A stretch of 64,000 bases of DNA from an uncultured Alteromonadaceae bacterium (GTDB taxonomy: Bacteria > Pseudomonadota > Gammaproteobacteria > Enterobacterales > Alteromonadaceae). The stretch is from assembly GCA_947503265.1 (NCBI GenBank), contig CANNDC010000023.1, positions 1 to 64,000 on the forward strand, in the 5' to 3' direction. How positions within the stretch are numbered: the stretch's first letter is position 1; each line of letters opens with the position of its first letter. Below the pieces are notes generated by a model. It saw nothing but the letters and a program-made list of their open reading frames with translations, made no database searches and was not told the origin of the DNA. Made by a program: the position numbers and the translations under genes. Positions 33,981 to 43,309 of the stretch are shown one piece after another.

Positions 33981-34860
33981 TTTTTACGAAGATGATCTTT
34001 ACCCGTCGCCATTAAAACACACATGGCAAGAGTTCCAGAAAAGCCATATCGCAGTGCTTGGAATGTGGATTTTGGCATTTTTTATTGTGCTCATCGTTGT
34101 GGGTCCGTTTGTTATGCCATTTGATCCACTTCTACAAAACCCCAACGCGGTTTTGTTGTCCCCTTCGTGGGAAGGAAGCGGATCGCTACAATACATTTTG
34201 GGGACCGATAGTTTAGGTCGAGATTTGCTCTCTCGTCTAGTATACGGCTGCCGAATGACTTTGGGCATCAGTTTGTTATTGGTAATGATAGCAATGATGT
34301 TAGGTGTGGCTTTGGGTGCGACGGCGGGCATGGCAAAAGGCGTTCGTTCTAGCATACTTAATCACCTGCTAGACTCATTGATGGCCATCCCCACTCTACT
34401 CATTGCTATTGTAATAGTCGCCATATTAGGGGTAGGTTTGGTGAATAGCATGTGGGCAATCGCCCTAGCCTTGGTTCCACAATTTGTGCATAACACCCGC
34501 GAATTTGTGCGAAACGAAATGAACAAAGAGTACATTCTCGCATCCAAATTAGATGGTGCTCGAAAACTACATTTATTTTTCTATTGTATTTTGCCTAACA
34601 TGTTTGAACTTTTAGTGGTGCAATGCACTATGGCCTTGTCTATTGCTATCCTTGATATTAGTGCTCTTGGCTTTTTAGGTTTAGGTGCCCAACCTCCGTC
34701 TCCCGAATTAGGAGCTATGCTCTCAGAAGCGCTAAAAGTCGCATATAAAGCTCCTTGGAGTATTGCGTTGCCCGGACTAGCCATATTCTTAATGGTACTT
34801 TCAATCAACATTGTCGGAGACGGACTTAGAGCCGCTCTGAGAAACCGGTTGACACAATAA
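33967..34860 (+). CDS. sapC: SapC ABC permease
   Basis: The 297-aa inner-membrane protein has an N-terminal cytoplasmic stretch (MRRIDFYEDDLYPSPLKHTW), typical of SapC, and about six helices. LGTDSLGRDLLSRLVYG and an EAA loop (EYILASKLDGARKLHLFFY) mark the DppC family. The ATG at 33967 is chosen because GGAGA lies about 7 nt upstream; a TTG at 33955 is less likely. It overlaps sapB by 14 nt and sapD by 1 nt. Confidence 0.92.
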   Translation: MRRIDFYEDDLYPSPLKHTWQEFQKSHIAVLGMWILAFFIVLIVVGPFVMPFDPLLQNPNAVLLSPSWEGSGSLQYILGTDSLGRDLLSRLVYGCRMTLGISLLLVMIAMMLGVALGATAGMAKGVRSSILNHLLDSLMAIPTLLIAIVIVAILGVGLVNSMWAIALALVPQFVHNTREFVRNEMNKEYILASKLDGARKLHLFFYCILPNMFELLVVQCTMALSIAILDISALGFLGLGAQPPSPELGAMLSEALKVAYKAPWSIALPGLAIFLMVLSINIVGDGLRAALRNRLTQ

Positions 34861-35855
34861 TGGCATTACTAGACATACGTAATTTGACCCTAGAGATTGA
34901 AGGCACTAGTGGTTGGATGAAGGCGTTAGACAAAATAAACCTGACTATCGAAGAAGGCGAAATTCGAGCCTTAGTCGGTGAATCAGGCTCAGGTAAAAGT
35001 CTCATTGTTCAAGCAATCGCGGGAACCATTCCTGAAAACTGGGTGATAACAGCAGATAGGCTTACTTGGAAAGGTCAAGATTTGCTGAGCATGAGTGCCA
35101 ATGAAAGACGCAAAGTCATGCGTGAAGAAATTGCTGTTGTATTTCAAAATCCTGTATTGTCGCTCGATCCTTCAGCCACCTTGGGTGAGCAACTGATTGA
35201 AAGCATTCCTAGAAGTTTGGTTGATGGGAAATGGTTTTGGCAGCGCGCCGCCCAACGCAAAGAAATAGCAATAAAACTATTACACAAGGTGGGTATTCGA
35301 GATCACGATAGTTATTTAAATAGCTATCCAAACCAAATTGCAGATGATATCAGCCAAAAGTTTTTGATTGCCTGCGCTTTGGTGTCGTCCCCCAAAATAC
35401 TGATTGCAGATGATCCAACAAGAGGGATGGAAATAAGCACTAAGACCCAAATATTGAAGCTATTTACCAAACTCAATCAAACTAGGCAATTAAGTATTCT
35501 GTTCGTTAGTCACGATTTGCTGGCGATTTCGAGCATGGCAGATTCAATGACGGTTTTGTATTGTGGTCAAACCGTAGAAAGTGGCAAGATGTCGCAATTG
35601 AGAAAGCGGCCTTTGCATCCTTATACCAAAGCCTTACTCGACAGCGCACCTAGTTTCCGTAAGGACTTACCCCCCAGAACACCATTGGCTACCCTTGAAG
35701 GTTCGATGCCGACATTACAGCATCTTCCTATCGGTTGCCGTTTAGGACCGCGATGCCCTAGGGCACAAAAAGAATGTGTTAAAGTGCCGGAAAATAGGCG
35801 GGTTCAAGAACACAGTTATAGTTGCCATTTCCCGTTACATAGAGATAAAAAATGA
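34860..35855 (+). CDS. sapD: SapD ABC ATPase
   Basis: The 331-aa ATPase has Walker A GESGSGKS, and an oligopeptide ABC C-terminal extension (HPYTKALLDSAPSF, then a CRLGPRCPRAQKEC cysteine cluster). The ABC signature is degenerate (QIADDISQKFLIACAL instead of LSGGQ), and the Walker B tail reads IADDP, with Asp replacing the catalytic Glu. It couples ATP to SapBC transport with SapF, which has good motifs. SapD in E. coli is also needed for ATP support of Trk potassium uptake. Confidence 0.92.
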   Translation: MALLDIRNLTLEIEGTSGWMKALDKINLTIEEGEIRALVGESGSGKSLIVQAIAGTIPENWVITADRLTWKGQDLLSMSANERRKVMREEIAVVFQNPVLSLDPSATLGEQLIESIPRSLVDGKWFWQRAAQRKEIAIKLLHKVGIRDHDSYLNSYPNQIADDISQKFLIACALVSSPKILIADDPTRGMEISTKTQILKLFTKLNQTRQLSILFVSHDLLAISSMADSMTVLYCGQTVESGKMSQLRKRPLHPYTKALLDSAPSFRKDLPPRTPLATLEGSMPTLQHLPIGCRLGPRCPRAQKECVKVPENRRVQEHSYSCHFPLHRDKK

Positions 35856-36640
35856 CGGCATTACTTTCTGTAAAAAACCTCAGCTTCGTAAAAAAACCAA
35901 AAAGCCGATGGTTTAAAAAATCGAAGGGATTTACGTTGCACCCGTTAGATTTTGAACTCAATAGTGGAGAAACGCTTGGTATTCTGGGTCTTAATGGCTC
36001 TGGTAAATCTCTGTTAGGGAAACTGCTTGTTGGGGCCGAAAAACCGACATCTGGTGAGATATATTTAAACGGGCAAAAATTGTTAGGCGATAATATTAAG
36101 CAAAGATGCCTTAATATTCGAATGATATTTCAGCACAGTAACGAGTCATTAAATCCCGGCCTTACTGCTTCAGCGATTTTAGAAGAGCCCTTGATTCTTA
36201 ATACTGGAATGTCGCCAATTGAAAGACAGAATAAAATTGAGAAAACACTAAAGCTTGTTGGATTACTCTCTGAACATCGATTTTTCTATCGGCATATGTT
36301 GTCCGACGGTCAAAGGCAACGACTCGCCATTGCAAAAGCGTTAATTTTAGATCCACAAATACTCGTAGCAGATGAACCTTTTGCGGCGCTTGATCCTTCT
36401 GTTCGTTCTCAAACTATAAATTTGATAATGAAGTTGCAACAAGATCTTGGGTTGGGGTTTATCTTTATCTCTCACAATATTGGATTAGTAAGGCATATCA
36501 GTGACAGAGCGCTTATTCTTCAAGATGGAAAAGTTATCGAAACAGGCAAAGCCGAAGCAATTTTTAGCTGGCCAAAAGCGCTTTATACACAGAAATTGGT
36601 GAACTCCCACCATTCGTTAATTAACCCTAAGTCCAATTGA
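35852..36640 (+). CDS. sapF: SapF ABC ATPase
   Basis: The 262-aa ATPase has Walker A GLNGSGKS, signature HMLSDGQRQRLAIAKAL and Walker B ILVADEPFAALD, all intact. It is shorter than SapD, as in the known pair. It overlaps sapD by four bases (ATGA) and ends the sapABCDF operon. A small membrane-protein ORF follows after 30 nt. Confidence 0.92.
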   Translation: MTALLSVKNLSFVKKPKSRWFKKSKGFTLHPLDFELNSGETLGILGLNGSGKSLLGKLLVGAEKPTSGEIYLNGQKLLGDNIKQRCLNIRMIFQHSNESLNPGLTASAILEEPLILNTGMSPIERQNKIEKTLKLVGLLSEHRFFYRHMLSDGQRQRLAIAKALILDPQILVADEPFAALDPSVRSQTINLIMKLQQDLGLGFIFISHNIGLVRHISDRALILQDGKVIETGKAEAIFSWPKALYTQKLVNSHHSLINPKSN

Positions 36641-36670
36641 TTATTTATTTTAAATTGCGGAGTACGTTTC

Positions 36671-36844
36671 TTGATTAAGTTATTGTTTTTATTACCCATT
36701 ACACTTTGCTTTTTATGGTTTGTTTATTTAAAAGCTAGCGGATATACCCTAAAGCAAGGTAAAAAGGGGTTTGTCACAATTTTGATTTTTTCAACTATTA
36801 TCGCTGTTTTTTATACAGTAATGATGTGGTTAACAAGGCGATAA
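36671..36844 (+). CDS. Small hydrophobic protein, 57 aa, downstream of sapF
   Basis: A TTG start at 36671 has GGAG 8 nt upstream (36659-36662) and opens a 57-codon frame to TAA 36842-36844. The protein has two likely membrane helices (LLFLLPITLCFLWFVYL and FVTILIFSTIIAVFYTVMMW) joined by a basic loop (GYTLKQGKKG), and ends WLTRR. The charge pattern and ribosome site suggest a genuine small inner-membrane protein transcribed with sapF. The family is not recognised. Confidence 0.6.
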   Translation: MIKLLFLLPITLCFLWFVYLKASGYTLKQGKKGFVTILIFSTIIAVFYTVMMWLTRR

Positions 36845-36922
36845 AGCTGATCCTCACGATAGTCAGACTTTCGATGACTAGAATCCAAGCCGAAATCGAA
36901 TTGAGGAATCAAGCTAGAAACT

Positions 36923-36971
36923 AAAAAAGCGACTAGTAAAACATATAAACAGCTTTAAAAATCGCTTTTTT
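36923..36971. terminator. Possible bidirectional terminator between sapF region and ppiD
   Basis: AAAAAAGCGA (36923-36932) pairs with TCGCTTTTTT (36962-36971) around a 29-nt loop. The loop is long, so strength is uncertain. It sits between convergent genes and could serve both. Confidence 0.45.
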
Positions 36972-36999
36972 GAGATTGAAATGGGTTTTGTCGTTAAGT

Positions 37000-38889
37000 T
37001 TACAGCTTATATATCTTGATATCTGCGTCAGCTTTTAACGCTTCAATTAAGCTTCTATACATTCCTTGACTCTTAGCTTCTGCTAGTCGTTGTTGCAACC
37101 TAGCAACTTGCTCTTCAGGCACTTCTTCACCTGCATTGATTTTATCAAGCTGCACGATACCGACATTGCCTGAGGCTAGTTCAACAACGGCTCTATTGTT
37201 TTCTGAATTAGTCGACAGCTGGAAGCTCTTCTCAACAATTTCATTGGCAACTGTGCTACCGAAGCGGGCGACTTTCTCTTGTGTTTCCCAAGTTAATCCC
37301 TTCTCTTCCAACTTAGCTGTAATATCTTCACCGGCTTCCAATGCTGCTAGCATTTCACTTGCCCACTGTTTTGCAGCTTGTTGAGACTTTTCAGCCACGA
37401 GTAAAGCTTGAATATCTGTAGAGACTTCTTCCAAAGTACGAGTTCTTTCTGGTTCATGCTGCGCAACTCTTATCACTACGATATGATTTTCGCCCATTTC
37501 TAGCACATCACTGTTAACACCTTCCAATATCAATTCATCTGAGAAGGCAGACGCAAGAACCACTGGATTATTAATTTCTTGAGGAGCTGAGTTGCGAGTA
37601 AATAAATCAGTCGTATTCACTGGCTTATTCGCAGCGGCAGCCACTTCTTCGAGAGAATCAGGCACTTCAAAAGCAACTTCTGCAATATTTTGCTGAATCA
37701 CATAGAACTCTTCAATTGCTTTTTCGCGTTTTACGTTTTGCTCTAAATCGGCTTTGACTTCTTCATAGGGCGTCACTTGTTCAGGAGTCACATCTGTCAG
37801 CTTGATAACATGGAAACCAAATTCACTTTCGACTACGTCAGAAACATCACCTACATTCTGTAAAGAATATGCAGCTTCTGAAAAAGCGGGATCCATATCC
37901 TCTTTTACAAAGTAATCTAAATCACCACCATTTTCGGCAGAAAAAGTATCATCCGAATCACTTTTAGCGACATCTTCGAAAGCTGCACCGCCTTGTACTT
38001 TCGCCAATGCTGCTTGAGCTCGCTCTAAAGCAGCGTCTTTGTCTTCTCCAAATTCCACTAAAATGTGCGAAGCTCTGCGCTGTTCCGGCGTTTTGTAGTC
38101 TGCCGCAGCTTGCTCATATGCCTGCTGCAACTCCTCTTCGTTAACCGTCACTAAAGGCAACAAATCGTCTAGTGTTAATTCAACGTAAGAAACACTTACT
38201 TTTTCTTCGGTATCAAATTGAGCAAGGTTTTTCTGATAATAAGCCTGAACTTCTTCATCTGTATTGGTCACTTCGCTGTTAAACGGTGCAGACGGAACGC
38301 TTATAAATTTGATATCTCGTGTTTGTTGTTGCAGTGCGAAGATTTCTTTGGCTTCTGAAGACAAAGCGAATTCACTGCCTAAAAGTGCTCTTGCAACTTG
38401 TTGGCGAGTCATTTCACTGCGCATATAATCTCTAAATGCAGCGGGTTGAAACCCAGAAGAACGTATTAATACTAGGTAACGGTCGTTATTGAATTGGCCG
38501 CCTAACTGGAATGACTCCATGCCTCTAATTTCTTCAAGTATTTGTTGGTCACTTACGCGCAACCCAAGCTCTTCGGCAGTTTGTTCAATTAACTTATCGC
38601 CAATGAGTCTATCTAAGATGCCTTCGCGAAACTCAGAGAGATAATTAGCATCGGCTGCAAGTGCAGAGAATGCTTCTCCGAACTGCGACTCTAATCTGGC
38701 CCGTTCGTTCTCATAAGCGCGTTCCAAGGTACTTTGCGGTATTTCGTCACCGTTTACTTCTGCAGCGGCAACACCTGACGAGGAGGACACATAGCCACCA
38801 ACACCAGCAAACACAAAGCTTAAGATAACTAATCCTAAGATGACTATTGCCCACTTACCCTGTGAACCTTCTCTAATTTTTTCCAACAT
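37000..38889 (-). CDS. ppiD: PpiD periplasmic folding factor (parvulin-type)
   Basis: The 629-aa protein has a short cytoplasmic start, one membrane anchor (IVILGLVILSFVFAGVGGYV), SurA/PpiD-like N-terminal helices, and a parvulin domain (RRASHILVEFGED ... GGDLDYFVKEDMDPAFSEAAY, about residues 268-360). It is a periplasmic chaperone anchored in the inner membrane near the Sec channel. Length fits the E. coli protein (623 aa). It normally follows hupB directly; here a solute-binding protein gene lies between. Confidence 0.94.
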   Translation of the reverse strand: MLEKIREGSQGKWAIVILGLVILSFVFAGVGGYVSSSSGVAAAEVNGDEIPQSTLERAYENERARLESQFGEAFSALAADANYLSEFREGILDRLIGDKLIEQTAEELGLRVSDQQILEEIRGMESFQLGGQFNNDRYLVLIRSSGFQPAAFRDYMRSEMTRQQVARALLGSEFALSSEAKEIFALQQQTRDIKFISVPSAPFNSEVTNTDEEVQAYYQKNLAQFDTEEKVSVSYVELTLDDLLPLVTVNEEELQQAYEQAAADYKTPEQRRASHILVEFGEDKDAALERAQAALAKVQGGAAFEDVAKSDSDDTFSAENGGDLDYFVKEDMDPAFSEAAYSLQNVGDVSDVVESEFGFHVIKLTDVTPEQVTPYEEVKADLEQNVKREKAIEEFYVIQQNIAEVAFEVPDSLEEVAAAANKPVNTTDLFTRNSAPQEINNPVVLASAFSDELILEGVNSDVLEMGENHIVVIRVAQHEPERTRTLEEVSTDIQALLVAEKSQQAAKQWASEMLAALEAGEDITAKLEEKGLTWETQEKVARFGSTVANEIVEKSFQLSTNSENNRAVVELASGNVGIVQLDKINAGEEVPEEQVARLQQRLAEAKSQGMYRSLIEALKADADIKIYKL

Positions 38890-38975
38890 ATTCTTCTTTA
38901 TACTCCGAAGGACTTATTGCGTTTTTTTGTTGTTCGTAAAGCCGCGGGATTATAGCTCAATTTGTACGAAGATGG

Positions 38976-40250
38976 CTAGAGCTCGTCTGTGTTGTCAACA
39001 GCAAAAACCTGCAAACGTAGTGCTTCTAACGCATTAATGGCCTTTTCTTTGTCTCCATTTTGAATAAACAGAGACAATATATCCTTAACCGGCTCAGCAA
39101 ATTCCTTTTTTGCATCCCTATCTAAATATTGAGAATATCCATGGGACGCCAAAATTAGCTTTTTCCCTTCAGCAGAAAAATAGTCCTCATCTACCTTTGC
39201 CAATCGATTGGGCGGAATAAAGTTGGTCACGCTATTGATAAGCTGCTGCGGTTTAGGCTTTGCAACAAACGCCAAGAATAGTTTAGCCCGCTCAATATTA
39301 TTGCTCGCGGAAGGAATGACGAAGCTATCTGTAGGAACTTCTTCATATCTGAGTATTTCTTTGTTCATCACAGGAAAAGGGAAAAAGCGCAAATCGTCAC
39401 GAATTGCCTTGGCGAATTGAGTGGAAATAAAGTTACCAGATAACACCATGGCGGCATTGTTGCGATAAAGTAACGGAATCACTTCTTTAAAATCGAAATC
39501 GCCTGCGTTTTGTATAAAGTATTGGTTATCAACCAGCTCTTTTAATGCATCAAATACTTGCAGAAGATCAGGAGAGTGAAAAGAGACTTCTCCGCGTAAC
39601 ACTGAGCGATGAAACTCTAGGCCATTCATTCGAAGATTCACGTAATCGAACCAAGCAGCAGCAGGCCAAGGCGTTTTAAGGCCAATGGTAATAGGTGTGA
39701 TATTGTTTTTCTTCAATGTTGCACAAAGTGCTAAAAAGTCTTGCCAAGATTCAGGTGGATCTAGGTTTAATGATTCAAACAGCGAACGTCGATAGTAAAA
39801 TCCCCAAAAACCAGAGGTATAAGGTAAACCATATTGTTTGCCCTCTACTGTTATCAACTCTTTTAGCAGTGGACTGTAGTTTTGGCGTATTTCCTCTGTA
39901 AGCCACAAATTTGTGACGGGTTCTATCCAACCTTTTTTAGCGAACTCTTTTAATTGACTGGGCCAGGGCCAGTGTAAGACATCAATGTCGTTTGGATTTT
40001 GAAGCCAATATGCTGAATTTTGTTTGTAATTCGTATCGTCTGCAGCAACAAATTTTACCCTTATAGCTGGGTGTTCGTCGTTGAAGCGAATGGCAATTTC
40101 TTCCAACGCATTCCTCTGCTCAGCACTGAAGATAAGCATAGATACAGTTAAAACGCCGGGGCTATCAGTACTGCAGTGCGCAACTTTTGAAGTCGCCCAA
40201 TATGCGCTTAGGGCCAATATAATAATTAAGTAAAATTGCTTGGTCAGCAT
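38976..40250 (-). CDS. Orphan ABC sugar-type solute-binding protein
   Basis: The 424-aa protein has a signal peptide (FYLIIILALSAYWATSKVAHC) and family 1 extracellular solute-binding features: VLTVSMLIFSAEQRNALEEIA, then GLPYTSGFWGFYYRRSLFESL and NNAAMVLSGNF. No permease or ATPase gene is adjacent, so it may use a distant transporter or be a sensor partner. It interrupts the usual hupB-ppiD order. It starts 21 nt after the hupB terminator stem, so it must rely on readthrough or a promoter overlapping hupB. The ligand is unknown; sugar is inferred from family. Confidence 0.8.
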   Translation of the reverse strand: MLTKQFYLIIILALSAYWATSKVAHCSTDSPGVLTVSMLIFSAEQRNALEEIAIRFNDEHPAIRVKFVAADDTNYKQNSAYWLQNPNDIDVLHWPWPSQLKEFAKKGWIEPVTNLWLTEEIRQNYSPLLKELITVEGKQYGLPYTSGFWGFYYRRSLFESLNLDPPESWQDFLALCATLKKNNITPITIGLKTPWPAAAWFDYVNLRMNGLEFHRSVLRGEVSFHSPDLLQVFDALKELVDNQYFIQNAGDFDFKEVIPLLYRNNAAMVLSGNFISTQFAKAIRDDLRFFPFPVMNKEILRYEEVPTDSFVIPSASNNIERAKLFLAFVAKPKPQQLINSVTNFIPPNRLAKVDEDYFSAEGKKLILASHGYSQYLDRDAKKEFAEPVKDILSLFIQNGDKEKAINALEALRLQVFAVDNTDEL

Positions 40251-40270
40251 AAAATCTATTTGCAGAAATA

Positions 40271-40299
40271 AAAAAACCCTTGATGAACAAGGGTTTTTT
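40271..40299 (-). terminator. Terminator of hupB
   Basis: On the minus strand, AAAAAACCCTTG pairs with CAAGGGTTTTTT around a 5-nt loop. The stem is 12 bp and the T run is six. It is 18 nt after the hupB stop and 21 nt before the solute-binding-protein ATG. Confidence 0.9.
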
Positions 40300-40316
40300 A
40301 AATATTCGAACTAAAA

Positions 40317-40589
40317 TTAGTTACAAGCGTCTTTTAATGCTTTACCAGCTTTAAACGATGGTACTTTAGCTGCTGCAATTTGAATTGTTGCACCAGTTTG
40401 CGGATTACGACCGCTGCGAGCAGAACGCTCACGTACTGAGAATGTACCGAATCCAACTAGCGCTACTTGATCGCCATCTTTAAGTGCAGCAGTTACTGCG
40501 TCAGTAAATGAATCAAGAGCACGACCTGCAGCTGCTTTAGAAATGTCTGCGCCAGCAGCAATGTTGTCGATTAGTTGAGACTTGTTCAC
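40317..40589 (-). CDS. hupB: DNA-binding protein HU-beta
   Basis: The 90-aa protein is a full HU: MNKSQLIDNIAAGADISKAA at the start, GFGTFSVRERSARSGRNPQT, the DNA-binding arm tip, and AAKVPSFKAGKALKDA. It bends and compacts DNA as a dimer. The start is GTG at 40589 with GAAGGGG about 8 nt upstream. A good promoter lies at 40655-40683. It lies downstream of lon, the conserved order. Confidence 0.97.
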   Translation of the reverse strand: MNKSQLIDNIAAGADISKAAAGRALDSFTDAVTAALKDGDQVALVGFGTFSVRERSARSGRNPQTGATIQIAAAKVPSFKAGKALKDACN

Positions 40590-40654
40590 AATAAGATCCC
40601 CTTCAATTGTTTTTTATTTATTGTTTAGAAATTAATTTTTATTTTTGCATTGAC

Positions 40655-40683
40655 GTTATAGCAAGTGTAATTTCGAACATCAA
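40655..40683 (-). promoter_or_regulatory. Promoter of hupB
   Basis: On the minus strand, the -35 is TTGATG (40678-40683), the spacer 17 bp, and the -10 TATAAC (40655-40660), with a TGC extension in front of the -10. Confidence 0.65.
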
Positions 40684-40847
40684 GCAATGTTTTACAATTT
40701 GGTAACATTTATGAATCGCCGCCATCCCTTTACTGACAAGGCCTAAGACGAAACTGACACAAAGGCTACCACATCTTTTAACTTAGGGAAGCCCCAAAAG
40801 TAAAAAAAAAAGCAAAAAAGTTACCATAATCGTTTGTTTTTTGCCCA

Positions 40848-43199
40848 TTACGCGCTTTCAAGCACAAATCGTTCCGGATTTTCTTGTAATGCAAGCTGCA
40901 AAACATCATCAATCCACTTGACCGGATGTATGGATAAATCTTGTTTTACATTGTCTGGAATTTCTTCTAAATCGCGTTCATTTTCCTTTGGAATAATGAC
41001 GATTTTCACTCCGCCTCTGTGTGCAGCAAGTAATTTTTCCTTCAAACCACCTATTGCAAGGACTTCTCCTCGCAGAGTGATTTCTCCCGTCATCGCCACC
41101 TCAGCTTTAACCGGATTACCGGTCAATGTTGAGACTAACGCAGTGCACATTGCAATACCTGCACTTGGACCGTCTTTTGGCGTTGCTCCCTCGGGCACAT
41201 GCACATGAATATCGCGTTTTTCATGAAAATCACCGTTTATTCGGAGCTTTTCAGCGCGGCTTCTCACGACTGTCATGGCAGTTTGTATAGATTCTTGCAT
41301 CACATCACCCAGAGAGCCTGTGAAGGTGGTCTTGCCTTTACCGGGAACTGAAGTAGTCTCAATAGTGAGCAAGTCGCCCCCCACTTGAGTCCAGGCTAGT
41401 CCGGTTACTTGACCAATTTGATTGTTATCATCCGCTTTGCCGTAGTCGAAATGCTGAACACCTAAAAACTCTTTCAAGTTGTCTTGATTGACTACCACTT
41501 GTTTAATGGACTTATCTAGAAGAATATTCTTGACGGCTTTTCGACAAATTTTTGAAATCTCTCTTTCTAGGCTTCGCACACCGGCTTCTCGAGTGTAATA
41601 GCGAATGATACCGATAATGGCAGACTCTTCTATTTCTAACTCACCTTTCTTGAGTCCATTTCTGGACATTTGTTTTTCCAACAAATGACGTGTTGCAATA
41701 TTCAACTTTTCGTCTTCTGTGTAGCCAGACAAGCGAATCACTTCCATTCTGTCTAACAAGGGACCGGGAATATTCATGCTATTTGAGGTTGCGACAAACA
41801 TCACATCCGACAAATCATAGTCCACTTCAAGGTAATGGTCGCTGAAGGTGCCATTCTGCTCAGGATCGAGAACTTCTAGCAATGCAGAGGAAGGGTCGCC
41901 TCGCATGTCAGAAGACATTTTGTCGATCTCATCTAATAAAAACAGTGGGTTTTTAACACCGACTTTTGCCATTTTCTGAATCAACTTACCCGGCATGGAA
42001 CCGATATAGGTACGTCTATGACCACGAATCTCTGCTTCGTCTCGCACACCACCCAGAGCCATTCTGACATATTTACGTCCAGTGGCTTTAGCGATGGATT
42101 GACCTAATGATGTTTTACCTACACCAGGCGGGCCGACTAGGCACAATATGGGGCCTTTCAACTTTTTAACGCGTTGTTGAACGGCTAAATATTCAATGAT
42201 GCGTTCTTTGACTTTTTCTAGCCCATAATGATCTGAATCTAGGATCTCATCTGCTTTGGCTAAATTCTTTTTCACCGCGCTGCGTTTGAACCAAGGGACA
42301 TTGGTAAGCCAATCAATATAGCTTCTTACCACGGTCGCTTCAGCCGACATGGGCGACATCATTTTGAGTTTACGTAGTTCTGCAGAGGCCTTTTCTTTGG
42401 CTTCTTCAGGCATTTTGGCTTCATCGATCTTTTTGCCTAAAGCATCAAACTCATCAGGTGCTTCGTCCAGTTCACCGAGTTCTTTTTGAATCGCTTTCAT
42501 TTGCTCGTTCAAATAGTACTCGCGCTGACTCTTCTCCATTTGCTTCTTGACTCGGGTACGGATTTTCTTCTCAACCTGTAACAGGTCAATTTCACTTTCC
42601 ATCAAAGCCATTAAGTACTCTAAGCGACCATTGATGCTATCCATTTCTAATACTTTTTGCTTTTCTGAGAGTTTCAACGGCATATGTGCTGCCATTGTAT
42701 CTGCCAAGCGAGCGGCATCTTCGATACCATTTAATGAGGTTAACACCTCGGGTGGAATCTTTTTATTTAACTTAACATAGCCCTCAAACTGGGAAATAGA
42801 AGAGCGAACTAACACTTCTTGCTCGTTTTCCGGAATTTCCTGATCTTCATTGCGCACAACTTCAGCAATAAAGTAGGCATCAGTTTGCAGATAAGTTTGT
42901 ATTTCTCCGCGCACGTTTCCTTCTACAAGTACTTTAACTGTGCCATCGGGTAGCTTAAGCAATTGTAAGATAGTGGCTATTGTACCTACCTTGTAGACGT
43001 CGTCAGTCTCTGGCTCATCGACTCCAGCATCTTTTTGCGCTACTAAAAAAATCTGCTTATCGTTATCCATCGCTGCTTCCAAGCAACGAATAGACTTCTC
43101 TCTCCCCACAAAAAGGGGAATGACCATATGCGGGTAAACCACTACATCACGAAGTGCCAACACCGGCATTTCAATGCGATCAGGTCGCTTCTCTGTCAT
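40848..43199 (-). CDS. lon: Lon ATP-dependent protease
   Basis: The 783-aa protein matches E. coli Lon (784 aa). The N-terminal substrate domain begins RIEMPVLALRDVVVYPHMVI. The AAA+ domain has Walker A GPPGVGKTSL and sensor region ALGGVRDEAEIRGHRRTY. The protease domain has the catalytic Ser in PKDGPSAG and the catalytic Lys in GGLKEKLLAAHRG. It degrades damaged and regulatory proteins in the cytoplasm. A heat-shock promoter lies upstream, and clpX-clpP are further upstream on the same strand. Confidence 0.97.
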   Translation of the reverse strand: MTEKRPDRIEMPVLALRDVVVYPHMVIPLFVGREKSIRCLEAAMDNDKQIFLVAQKDAGVDEPETDDVYKVGTIATILQLLKLPDGTVKVLVEGNVRGEIQTYLQTDAYFIAEVVRNEDQEIPENEQEVLVRSSISQFEGYVKLNKKIPPEVLTSLNGIEDAARLADTMAAHMPLKLSEKQKVLEMDSINGRLEYLMALMESEIDLLQVEKKIRTRVKKQMEKSQREYYLNEQMKAIQKELGELDEAPDEFDALGKKIDEAKMPEEAKEKASAELRKLKMMSPMSAEATVVRSYIDWLTNVPWFKRSAVKKNLAKADEILDSDHYGLEKVKERIIEYLAVQQRVKKLKGPILCLVGPPGVGKTSLGQSIAKATGRKYVRMALGGVRDEAEIRGHRRTYIGSMPGKLIQKMAKVGVKNPLFLLDEIDKMSSDMRGDPSSALLEVLDPEQNGTFSDHYLEVDYDLSDVMFVATSNSMNIPGPLLDRMEVIRLSGYTEDEKLNIATRHLLEKQMSRNGLKKGELEIEESAIIGIIRYYTREAGVRSLEREISKICRKAVKNILLDKSIKQVVVNQDNLKEFLGVQHFDYGKADDNNQIGQVTGLAWTQVGGDLLTIETTSVPGKGKTTFTGSLGDVMQESIQTAMTVVRSRAEKLRINGDFHEKRDIHVHVPEGATPKDGPSAGIAMCTALVSTLTGNPVKAEVAMTGEITLRGEVLAIGGLKEKLLAAHRGGVKIVIIPKENERDLEEIPDNVKQDLSIHPVKWIDDVLQLALQENPERFVLESA

Positions 43200-43241
43200 G
43201 CTAAATCTCGTATTTGATTGCTACATTAATCGTAATTAATG

Positions 43242-43269
43242 TATATGGGGATTAGAGGGTAAAGTTCAA
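43242..43269 (-). promoter_or_regulatory. Sigma-32 (heat-shock) promoter of lon
   Basis: The minus strand has TTGAAC (43264-43269), a 13-bp spacer, and CCCCATATA (43242-43250). These match the RpoH consensus (CTTGAAA, 11-16 bp, CCCCATnTA). The start would be about 35 nt upstream of the lon ATG. The element lies directly after the clpX terminator. Confidence 0.82.
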
Positions 43270-43272
43270 TTA

Positions 43273-43303
43273 AAAAAATAAAAAGGCTCCAAAGGAGCCT
43301 TTC
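43273..43303 (-). terminator. Terminator of clpX
   Basis: On the minus strand, AAAGGCTCC and GGAGCCTTT form a 9-bp stem with a 3-nt loop, then TTATTTTTTT. It lies 7 nt after the clpX stop, so lon depends mainly on its own promoter. Confidence 0.88.
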
Positions 43304-43309
43304 GTTTCA

